Positions 57,752 to 64,000 of a DNA stretch of 64,000 bases are shown one piece after another. Below the pieces are notes generated by a model. That model worked only from the letters and a program-made list of their open reading frames with translations. It did not search any database and had not been told where the DNA came from. Position 1 is the stretch's first letter; the number at the start of each line of letters is the position of its first letter. A program made the position numbers and the translations under genes. Origin of the DNA: Microbispora oryzae (GTDB taxonomy: Bacteria; Actinomycetota; Actinomycetes; Streptosporangiales; Streptosporangiaceae); assembly GCF_017896165.1 (NCBI RefSeq), contig NZ_JAFCNB010000022.1, positions 1 to 64,000 of the forward strand, read 5' to 3'.

Positions 57752-58586
57752 GGGCTCGCTCCTGTTCCTGGGCGGCGGCGACCTCGTCGCGCAGCAGGGT
57801 CCAGACGTGGTGGCGGTATTCGCCGAAGCGCCGATCGGCGCGCAGGTCTCCGTCACGGGAGTCGAAGCCGATGTCGAGCACGTGCTTGATCCGGCCGGGC
57901 CGCGACGTCATCACCGCCACCCGCTCTCCCAGGTAGACGGCCTCGTCGATGCCGTGGGTGATGAACACCACGGTCTTGCCGGTCTTCTGCCAGATGAGGA
58001 GGAGTTCCTCCTGCAGCGACTCACGGGTCTGCGCGTCGAGGGCGGCGAACGGCTCGTCCATCAGCAGCACCTCCGGATCACAGGCCAGGCTCCGCGCGAT
58101 CGCGACGCGCTGGCGCATCCCTCCGGACAGCTCGTGCGGGTAGCGCTGCTCGAACCCGCTCAGCCCGACCAGGTCGAGATAGTGCCGGGCCCGTTCGGTG
58201 CGCTCGCCCTTCGGCACGGCCCTGGCCTCCAGCCCGAACGCGACGTTCGCCAGGGCGGTACGCCAGGGAAAGAGCGCGTACTGCTGGAAGACCACTCCCC
58301 GGTCAGGTCCGGGCCCGTCGACCGGCACGCCGTCGATGACGATCCGCCCGGTCGTCGGCGCGGTGAGGCCGGCGATCAGGTCGAGCAGCGTGGACTTGCC
58401 GCATCCGCTGGGGCCGACCAGCGTGAGGAACTCCCCCGCGCGCACGTCCAGGCCGACCCCGTCGAGGGCGGTGAACGTCCGGTCGGATCCCCTGATCGGG
58501 AAGGTCTTGCCGACGTCCCTGAGGCTGATCTTCACGGGCGCGTCGGCGTACCCGGACGGGTTGTACTCGGCGACGTTCACGGTCAT
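57744..58586 (-). CDS. SsuB/TauB-type ABC transporter ATPase
   Basis: A 280-residue ATPase. Walker A GPSGCGKST (Cys in place of Ser, typical of this family), FQQYALFPWRTALANVAFGLE, signature LSGGMRQRVAIARSLA, Walker B VLLMDEPFAALD and the switch VVFITHGIDEAVYLGERVAVM. The C-terminal ~40 residues are the usual short extension. Coupled by a 4-bp overlap to the binding protein and by 8 bp to the permease. A second ATPase of the same family is cut off at the right edge of the window (63508). Confidence 0.93.
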   Translation of the reverse strand: MTVNVAEYNPSGYADAPVKISLRDVGKTFPIRGSDRTFTALDGVGLDVRAGEFLTLVGPSGCGKSTLLDLIAGLTAPTTGRIVIDGVPVDGPGPDRGVVFQQYALFPWRTALANVAFGLEARAVPKGERTERARHYLDLVGLSGFEQRYPHELSGGMRQRVAIARSLACDPEVLLMDEPFAALDAQTRESLQEELLLIWQKTGKTVVFITHGIDEAVYLGERVAVMTSRPGRIKHVLDIGFDSRDGDLRADRRFGEYRHHVWTLLRDEVAAAQEQERARG

Positions 58587-59599
58587 GCGGCGCTCCCGGT
58601 GCCGAAGGGGTTGAATTCGTTGGTGTAGAGGTCGGAGAGCTTCACCTGGTCGGGCTTGATCTCGCCCTCCCGCTTCAGCCAGTCGAGCCAGGTCTGGAAC
58701 TCGCTCGGGGCGATCACGCCGCCCTTGCCGTGCACGCCGCTGCTCTTCCACAGCCCGACGGTGGTCGCGTCCTCGTTGCGATGCCTCTTGGCGATGATCT
58801 GCTTGAACCTGGCGATCACCTCCGCGCGGGGATGGGTCTGCGTCCAGTCGACCGCCTTGGCGAACGCCTCGACGAACCTGCGCGTCGTGGTGGGGTTCTG
58901 CGCGATGAACCGCTTGGTGAGCACGACGCTGCCGGCGGTGAAGGAGCCGAACAGGTCGATGTCCTTGAAGAGCGGACGGATGCCGCCGCGCTCCAGCGCC
59001 TTGTCGCGCAGCACACCCGACAGGGCGGCCACGTCGATCTGTCCCTGACGCAGCGCCTGTTCCGTGTTAACCGGCGGCACGACTACCAGCTGCACCTTGG
59101 CGATCTCCTCGGGGGTGAGACCGCCGCGGCTGAGATACTCCTTGAGCGCGGCCTCCAGATGGGCCCCCAGCGTGTTCACCCCGATCTTCTTGCCGATCAG
59201 GTCGCGCGGGCCCTTGATGGGCGACCCGTCGGCGACGTAGTAACCGATGTAGCTGTCGGTGTCGCTGCCGTAGTAGCCGATCACCGCCTTGATCGGGGCC
59301 CCGGCGGCGACCAGCTTGATGATGGCGCCGTTGAAGGCGCCGCCGAAGTCGGTCTGGCCGGTGGCGACCGACTGGATGTCCTGGGGACCTGAGATGGTGT
59401 TGCCGACCCATTTGAGCTTGATGTTTCCGAGGTAGCCGAGGTCCTCGGCCAGCTCCGGGAAGCCGACGGCGCCGACGCTGCCCTGGTAGCGCAGCTCGGT
59501 CGTCTCCGTGCCGCCCGCCGAACCCGAGGTGGAGCCGCAGCCGGCGGCGAGAACGGCGGCCAGGGCGACGGACATGAGGGCACGCGTGGTTCTGGTCAC
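58583..59599 (-). CDS. Sulfonate/nitrate/taurine-type ABC transporter binding lipoprotein (SsuA-like)
   Basis: A 338-residue binding protein. The lipobox is VLAAGC (Cys ~21), then Ser/Gly-rich GSTSGSAGG and the two-lobed NMT1/SsuA domain: LRYQGSVGAVGFPELAEDLGYL, VATGQTDFGGAFNGAIIKLVAAG, IGKKIGVNTLGAHLEAALKEYL and VVPPVNTEQALRQGQIDVAALS. The GTG at 59597-59599 has AAGGA seven bases upstream; a longer frame upstream lacks one. It captures the substrate outside the membrane for the adjacent SsuB/C pair. SsuA-type proteins bind sulfonates, taurine, nitrate or thiamine precursors; the sulfur context favours the first two. Confidence 0.92.
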   Translation of the reverse strand: MTRTTRALMSVALAAVLAAGCGSTSGSAGGTETTELRYQGSVGAVGFPELAEDLGYLGNIKLKWVGNTISGPQDIQSVATGQTDFGGAFNGAIIKLVAAGAPIKAVIGYYGSDTDSYIGYYVADGSPIKGPRDLIGKKIGVNTLGAHLEAALKEYLSRGGLTPEEIAKVQLVVVPPVNTEQALRQGQIDVAALSGVLRDKALERGGIRPLFKDIDLFGSFTAGSVVLTKRFIAQNPTTTRRFVEAFAKAVDWTQTHPRAEVIARFKQIIAKRHRNEDATTVGLWKSSGVHGKGGVIAPSEFQTWLDWLKREGEIKPDQVKLSDLYTNEFNPFGTGSAA

Positions 59600-59705
59600 G
59601 ACTGATCCTTGTGAAAGGCGGGCCGGTCCGCGACGGGCGGCCGGGCCACAGGTGAGCGCGGGCGCCGTCGCCCGCGCGCGGAGAGGTGAAGGAGACCCCA
59701 CCCGG

Positions 59706-60212
59706 TCACGGATGGGCGATGAAACGGCCGAAGCGGCCCTGGTGGTAGAGGAGCGGGCGGCCCGGGGCGCGTACCTCGGCCTCGGCGACGAGGCCCACGA
59801 CGAGGAGGTGATCGCCCACGCCGACGGTCTCGTACGGCAGGCAGATGAGATGCGCGGCGACGTCGTCGAGCAGCGGCGCCCCGAGCGGCCCCGGACGCCA
59901 CCGGGTGGGGTCCGCGAACCGGTCGACGCCCCTGCGGGCGAACCTGGCGGCGATGTCGGCCTGGTCGCTGGCCAGGACGTTGACGGCGAAGTGGTCCGCC
60001 TCGCGCAGCGAGGGCCACGTGGTGGACGACTGGTCCACGTAGAAGGAGACGAGGGGCGGATCGAGGCTGACCGAGGAGAACGAGGTGGCGGTCAGCCCGG
60101 CGGGAACGCCGTCGGTCTGCGCGGTGATCACGACGACGCCCGCCGCGTGTACCGCGAGGGCGCGCTTGAAACCCTCGGCGTTCAGAGTCGGGCGGGGCAG
60201 AGTCTCCGTCAT
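59706..60212 (-). CDS. Flavin reductase (FMN-binding split-barrel) partner of the LLM monooxygenases
   Basis: A 168-residue protein of the flavin reductase-like family (HpaC/DszD type). Blocks: FKRALAVHAAGVVVITAQTDGVPAGLTATSFSSVSLDPPLVSFYVDQSSTTWP (~15-65), HFAVNVLASDQADIAARFA, and a late LLYHQGRFGRF. It reduces free FMN with NAD(P)H and hands FMNH2 to LLM monooxygenases. It is the only such reductase in the window and may serve all five LLM enzymes. Strong SD GGAGGT. First structural gene after the cysteine leader peptide, 232 bp downstream of its stop; 106 bp separate it from the binding-protein gene. Confidence 0.92.
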   Translation of the reverse strand: MTETLPRPTLNAEGFKRALAVHAAGVVVITAQTDGVPAGLTATSFSSVSLDPPLVSFYVDQSSTTWPSLREADHFAVNVLASDQADIAARFARRGVDRFADPTRWRPGPLGAPLLDDVAAHLICLPYETVGVGDHLLVVGLVAEAEVRAPGRPLLYHQGRFGRFIAHP

Positions 60213-60444
60213 GGGAACCTCCGTGAAGTTCACAGCTGGCTGAGGATGGGTCCGGGGATCGGGGCCACCTCGGCGTGCGCGTTCCGGGGCTCGGGCGAGG
60301 CCCGGCCGCGACCACGGCACGGCACGGCACAGCACGGGCGAGCGGAAGCGCGGGGTCATGACCGGACCGTTGACGCGCGGGGAGGGCGACCGTGGGGCCG
60401 GACCCTCGTCGAGGTGGGAGGGAAGGGGGAACGAAGATCCTCGA
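60213..60444 (-). other. Leader RNA between the Cys-Cys peptide and the flavin reductase gene
   Basis: 232 bases of 5' leader with no further gene. It holds pyrimidine-rich CCCCCTTCCCTCCC just after the leader-peptide stop, which could pair with the GGAGG SD of the flavin reductase gene. Also present are three tandem GTGCC units and a GGCCGGGC-CTC-GCCC hairpin (60285-60310). No U-run terminator is visible, so control may be translational or Rho-dependent. Confidence 0.4.
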
Positions 60445-60519
60445 TCAACAACACCGTGCGCTGGCGACGTGGCCGAAGTCCACGTCCGGACGCCGGGTCA
60501 GATAAACGCCCTGGCTCAT
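60445..60519 (-). CDS. Cysteine-sensing leader peptide (24 residues, ends Cys-Cys)
   Basis: A 25-codon frame, ATG at 60517-60519, stop TGA at 60445-60447. The peptide ends LTRRPDVDFGHVASARCC, matching the actinobacterial sulfur 'leader peptide' pattern (LTRRxHVDLxRxxSAxC) whose C-terminal cysteines stall ribosomes when cysteinyl-tRNA is scarce. The ATG lies seven bases after a good -10, so the mRNA is probably leaderless, as described for polycysteine short ORFs of mycobacteria. It is followed by the flavin reductase-SsuABC-LLM operon on the same strand, so it should raise operon expression under cysteine limitation. Too short for ordinary gene calling; confidence rests on pattern, promoter and context together. 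Confidence 0.85.
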   Translation of the reverse strand: MSQGVYLTRRPDVDFGHVASARCC

Positions 60520-60526
60520 ACCTCTG

Positions 60527-60555
60527 ATGCTACGATCTCCCCGCAGCTAAGTCAA
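60527..60555 (-). promoter_or_regulatory. Promoter of the leader peptide and Ssu-type operon
   Basis: Minus strand -35 TTGACT (60550-60555), 17-bp spacer, -10 TAGCAT (60527-60532); the expected start falls at or next to the leader ATG. A CCTACT half-site (60561-60566; AGTAGG on the transcribed strand) lies five bases upstream of the -35, but its second half is not conserved, so any control here by the factor acting at 42186 and 54444 is uncertain. Confidence 0.75.
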
Positions 60556-60619
60556 CATTTCCTACTGGGTTTACATGAAAACTCAGGCCCCGCCCGCTCC
60601 CACCCCGCTCCCAGCCCGC

Positions 60620-63511
60620 TTACGCCCGCGCGGCGGCCGGCCCTGCGTCCACCTCCGCGTCCAGCCCCGCGTCCGGATTCGCGACCGCCTCCGCGGCCGG
60701 CCCCGCGTCCAGCGCCCTGCGCGCGTACGCGCGTACGTCCGCGTCGGAGTCGCCAAGGGCGCCGCGCAACGCGGCGGCCACCTCCGGCCGCCCCGCCCAC
60801 GCGGACAGCGAGACGACCGCGGCCTTGCGCACGTCGAGGTGCGGATCGGCCAGCGACGCGACCAGCGGTTCCACCGCCGGATCCGGGTCCGCCGCCGCCA
60901 GCCCCCGCGCCGCGCCCACCCGCACCTGCCAGGCCGGATCGGCCAGGGCCCGGACGGCCGTCTCCGTGAAGCCGGAGTCGCGCCGGAGAGCCGCGCCGAG
61001 CCCGGCGAACGCCTCCAGCGCCGCCGCCCGGACGAGCGGGTCGGGATCGGCGGCGAGCCGCGCGACGGCGGGCACTCCCGCGGCCAGGCCGATGCCGCCG
61101 AGACCCCTGGCCGCCCACACGCGCACCTCGCGGTCGTCGTCGCCGGCGGCGAGCGCCACCCGCTCCGCGTCGTCGAGCGCGATCAGCCCCCTGACCGCCT
61201 CGATCCGCACCCGGGTGTCGGGATCGGCGAGCGCCGCCTCGAACAGCCCGGCGTCGCCGAGGCGCAGGGCCCGCAGGAGGTCCAGGACGGCGGCGCGGAC
61301 GAGCGCGTCCCCCGCCGCCACCCCCACCGCCACTCCAGCCGCCACCTCCGCCTGCGTCTCGTCCGCGGGCTCACCCGCCGTGTCATCAGCGGTCTCATCA
61401 GCGGTCTCGCCCGCCGGGCCCGCCGGACGGGCCGCGTAACCGGCCACCTCGCGGAGTGACGCGCCGAACTCTGCGGTCGCGGGCAGCACCTCGACGAGCT
61501 CCCGCAGGCCGGTGGCGGCGGCCCGCCGTACCATGCCGTGCGGGTCGGCCAGGGCCCGGGTCAGCGCGGTCTCCACGCCGCGGGGCGCGGTCTCGGTCAG
61601 CGTCGCGACCGCCGCCCTGCGGACCTTGGGATCGGCGTCGGTCAGGTAGGGACTGATCTGGTCGAGCGCCGGCTCTCCGTCGCTCAGGCGCACGAGTTCG
61701 AGGATGCGGGGCGACCGGCCGATCGCCTCCACGGCGAGCCGGCCGCCCGCCCTGCGGCGCGCCGGCCCCGCCGCGCCGAACGTCCCGACGACGACGGGCT
61801 CGGCCGGGCGGGGAGCGAAGCCCTCGACGGGCACGAGGTAGGGCTCGACCGGGCGCTTGACGAACTCCATGGCCCCGTCGGCGTTCCTGCGCAGGTTGAG
61901 ATGGAAGAGCCACTCGTCGTCGTCCCGGCCGGGCAGGTCGGCGCGGTCGTGGTAGAGGCCCCACCTGCTCTCGGTGCGGACCAGCGACGACCTGGCGGCC
62001 ATCTCGGCGCAGTCCCTGATGAACGTCACCTCGGCGCAGCGCATCAGCTCGTGCGGGGTCCGCGCGCCCATGGCCGCGATCTCCTCGCGCATCCGGCCGA
62101 ACGTCTCCAGCGCGATGTCCAGCTTCCTGGCGGTCTTCGGCGGCGCCACGTAGTCGTTGACGAACCGCCGCAGCTTGTACTCGACCTGCGGCTGCGGCGG
62201 GCCGTCGGGATTGCGCAGCGGCCGGTAGATCAGCTCGTGCGCGTCGGCGATCTGGTCCTCCGGCAGCTCCGCCGGAGTCCGGTGGTGTCCGGCCGCGTGG
62301 GCGCCTGCGAGGTCGCCGAAGACGAACGCCCCGATCATGTAGTTGTGCGGCACGCAGGCCAGGTCACCCGCGGCGTACAGGCCGGGGACCGTCGTGGCGC
62401 CGTTCTCGTCCACCCACACGCCCGAGGCGGAGTGACCGCCGCAGAGGCCGATCTCGGAGATGTGCATCTCGACGTCGTGGGTCCGGTAGTCGTGCCCGCG
62501 TCCCGCGTGGAACGTCCCCCGGGTGGGGCGCTCGGTGGTGTGCAGGATGTCCTCGAGCGCGGTGAGCGTCTCGTCGGGCAGGTGACTGACCTTGAGGTAG
62601 ATCGGGCCGCGGGCCGAGGCGATCTCGCTCGCGACCTCGGCCATCATCTGGCCCGACCAGTAGTCGCAGTCGACGAAACGCTCCCCCTCGGCGTTGACCT
62701 GGTAGCCCCCGAACGGGTTGGCCACGTACGCGCAGGCAGGCCCGTTGTAGTCCTTGATCAGCGGGTTTATCTGGAAGCACTCGATGCCGCTGAGCTCGGC
62801 GCCCGCGTGGTAGGCCATCGCGTACCCGTCCCCGGCGTTGGTCGGGTTCTCGTACGTGCCGTAGAGGTAGCCGCTGGCGGGCAGGCCGAGCCGTCCGCAC
62901 GCGCCGGTGGCGAGGATCACCGCTCCGGCGGAGACCGTGACGAACCGGCCCGAACGGGTGTCGAATCCGGCCACGCCGACGGCCCGGCCCCCGGTGGTGA
63001 GCACGCGGACCGGCATCACCCGGTTCTCGATGCGCACCTTCTCGCGGATGTCGCGGCGGCGCAGCACCCGGTAGAGGACCTTCTTGACGTCCTTGCCCTC
63101 CGGCATGGGCAGGACATAGCTGCCCGACCGGTGGACCCGGCGCACCGCGTACTCGCCGTGCTCGTCCTTCTCGAACTTCACGCCGTAGCCCTCGAGCCGC
63201 CGCACCATGTCGTAGCCACGGGTGGCCGTCTGCCGGACAGTCCGCTGGTTGACCACTCCGTCGTTGGCCCGGGTGATCTCGGCGACGTAGTCCTCGGGCG
63301 TGGCCCTGCCCGGGATGACCGCGTTGTTCACGCCGTCCATGCCCATCGCCAGCGCGCCACTGTGCCGGACGTGCGCCTTCTCCAGGAGGATCACGTCGGC
63401 GCCGCGCTCGGCGGCGGTGATCGCGGCCATGGTCCCGGCGGTGCCGCCGCCGACCACCAGGACCTCGCACTCCATGTGCGTGCGGTCCGCCAGGGCGGGG
63501 ATGTCCATCAC
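60620..63511 (-). CDS. AprA/FrdA-like FAD oxidoreductase fused to C-terminal HEAT repeats
   Basis: A 963-residue protein in two parts. Residues ~10-600 are a fumarate reductase/succinate dehydrogenase/adenylylsulfate reductase-type flavoprotein: FAD motif VVGGGTAGTMAAITAAERGADVILLEK (GGGTAG at 21-26), ATGACGR, a substrate block with HSASGVWVDENGATTVPGLYAAGDLA, and a helical C-terminal part (SRWGLYHDRADLPGRDDDEWL). Residues ~620-930 are about eight HEAT/PBS-lyase repeats (DADPKVRRAAVATL, DPHGMVRRAAATGL, DPDTRVRIEAVRGL, DREVRVWAARGL and so on). An acidic Ala-rich tail ends it. The start overlaps the SsuB-type ATPase gene upstream by 4 bp. It may oxidise or reduce an imported sulfur compound; the HEAT part probably docks a partner such as a ferredoxin. 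Substrate unknown. Confidence 0.85.
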   Translation of the reverse strand: MMDIPALADRTHMECEVLVVGGGTAGTMAAITAAERGADVILLEKAHVRHSGALAMGMDGVNNAVIPGRATPEDYVAEITRANDGVVNQRTVRQTATRGYDMVRRLEGYGVKFEKDEHGEYAVRRVHRSGSYVLPMPEGKDVKKVLYRVLRRRDIREKVRIENRVMPVRVLTTGGRAVGVAGFDTRSGRFVTVSAGAVILATGACGRLGLPASGYLYGTYENPTNAGDGYAMAYHAGAELSGIECFQINPLIKDYNGPACAYVANPFGGYQVNAEGERFVDCDYWSGQMMAEVASEIASARGPIYLKVSHLPDETLTALEDILHTTERPTRGTFHAGRGHDYRTHDVEMHISEIGLCGGHSASGVWVDENGATTVPGLYAAGDLACVPHNYMIGAFVFGDLAGAHAAGHHRTPAELPEDQIADAHELIYRPLRNPDGPPQPQVEYKLRRFVNDYVAPPKTARKLDIALETFGRMREEIAAMGARTPHELMRCAEVTFIRDCAEMAARSSLVRTESRWGLYHDRADLPGRDDDEWLFHLNLRRNADGAMEFVKRPVEPYLVPVEGFAPRPAEPVVVGTFGAAGPARRRAGGRLAVEAIGRSPRILELVRLSDGEPALDQISPYLTDADPKVRRAAVATLTETAPRGVETALTRALADPHGMVRRAAATGLRELVEVLPATAEFGASLREVAGYAARPAGPAGETADETADDTAGEPADETQAEVAAGVAVGVAAGDALVRAAVLDLLRALRLGDAGLFEAALADPDTRVRIEAVRGLIALDDAERVALAAGDDDREVRVWAARGLGGIGLAAGVPAVARLAADPDPLVRAAALEAFAGLGAALRRDSGFTETAVRALADPAWQVRVGAARGLAAADPDPAVEPLVASLADPHLDVRKAAVVSLSAWAGRPEVAAALRGALGDSDADVRAYARRALDAGPAAEAVANPDAGLDAEVDAGPAAARA

Positions 63512-64000
63512 AGCTCCTCGATGATGCGGGCGCGCAGGCCGGCCCGGTCGACGTCAGGGGTACGCGGGCCGGGCACGGAAAGGACGCTCCCGATGCCCCC
63601 GCGCCGCAGCACGACGACCCGGTCGGCCAGCAGGAGCGCCTCGTCCACGTCATGGGTGACGAAGACGACGGTGGCGGAGGTGCCGTGGAGCACGTCCAGC
63701 AGCAGCCGCTGCATCTCGCCGCGGGTCTGTGCGTCCAGCGCGCCGAACGGCTCGTCCATGAGTACGGCACGCGGCGCGCCGGCCAGCGATCTGGCGAGCT
63801 GCACGCGCTGCCGCATGCCGCCGGAGAGCTCGCGGGGCAGCCGGTCCTCGAAGCCGGCGAGCCCGACGCGGGCGATCCAGCTCTCGGCGACCGTGCCGCG
63901 CTCCCGCCTCGGCACCCCGCGGATCCGCAGCGGCAGCTCGACGTTGCGGCGGACCGTGCGCCAGGGCAGCAGCGCGTCGTCCTGGAAGATCATCGCGCGG
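63508..64000 (-). CDS. SsuB-type ABC transporter ATPase, partial (5' end beyond window)
   Basis: The C-terminal ~164 residues of an ATPase of the nitrate/sulfonate/taurine family. Visible: MIFQDDALLPWRTVRRNVELPL (Q-loop), signature LSGGMRQRVQLARSLA, Walker B AVLMDEPFGALDAQT and the switch VVFVTHDVDEALLLADRVVVL. Walker A lies outside the window. The frame continues to the last base with no start, so the gene is cut by the edge, not truncated in nature. Its stop overlaps the start of the FAD-HEAT protein (ATGA), making the two one operon. This would be a second sulfonate-type transporter next to that at 56849-59599. Confidence 0.92.
   Translation of the reverse strand, partial: RAMIFQDDALLPWRTVRRNVELPLRIRGVPRRERGTVAESWIARVGLAGFEDRLPRELSGGMRQRVQLARSLAGAPRAVLMDEPFGALDAQTRGEMQRLLLDVLHGTSATVVFVTHDVDEALLLADRVVVLRRGGIGSVLSVPGPRTPDVDRAGLRARIIEEL

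Overview
The window is high-GC DNA (about 70%), with GTG/TTG starts, ATGA/GTGA gene overlaps, Tat and Sec exported hydrolases and many type-2 cellulose-binding modules (CBM2). This points to a filamentous actinomycete, most likely in the Streptosporangiales (Nonomuraea/Streptosporangium/Microbispora-like). The genus assignment is an inference from style, not from a marker gene. I found no rRNA, tRNA, CRISPR array, transposase or phage gene.

Layout. 1-1.4 kb: the last part of a type I polyketide synthase (ketoreductase tail, ACP, thioesterase). 1.5-8.1 kb (-): a peptide-type ABC transporter operon ending in an SDR and a SnoaL-like protein. 8.4-13.2 kb: a LysR regulator, an amino-acid ABC transporter and a divergent GNAT acetyltransferase. 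13.2-16.3 kb: an AA10 LPMO with a CebR-like box, a TrmB/LuxR-type regulator and an exported four-repeat protein. 16.9-22 kb (+): a copper/redox export operon (membrane protein, Sco1, PCu(A)C, Dyp peroxidase, DsbA-like protein) followed by an exported propeller-like protein. 22.1-34.7 kb: a plant-polymer island (FnIII-CBM2 protein, GH-A clan hydrolase-FnIII-CBM2, PET-hydrolase-type cutinase-CBM2, MFS exporter, GH35 beta-galactosidase, beta-helix-CBM2). Several of these genes share a TGAAA-N-TTTCA box. 35.4-40.9 kb: pntAB transhydrogenase and a divergent ROK regulator/MFS pair.

40.9-64 kb is an organosulfur-acquisition region. It holds a sulfite-oxidase-type molybdoenzyme; an operon of four LLM-class flavin monooxygenases; a convergent operon with a peptide-type ABC transporter, an FAD oxidase and an ECM4-type GST; a divergent TauD-type dioxygenase; an Ssu-type operon (flavin reductase, binding protein, ATPase, permease, LLM monooxygenase); and an AprA-like flavoprotein fused to HEAT repeats, downstream of another SsuB-type ATPase that runs off the window.

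Two regulatory signals tie this region together. The first is a 24-residue leader peptide ending Cys-Cys, on an apparently leaderless transcript, ahead of the Ssu-type operon; this looks like a cysteine-sensing attenuator. The second is a 17-bp palindrome (CCTACT-N5-AGTAGG) at the promoters of the LLM operon and the ABC/TauD pair, and also between the amino-acid ABC operon and the GNAT gene at 12.4 kb. Together they suggest that two distant parts of the window form one sulfur-limitation regulon for salvaging sulfonates, thioethers or S-modified cysteines. The substrates cannot be read from the sequence.
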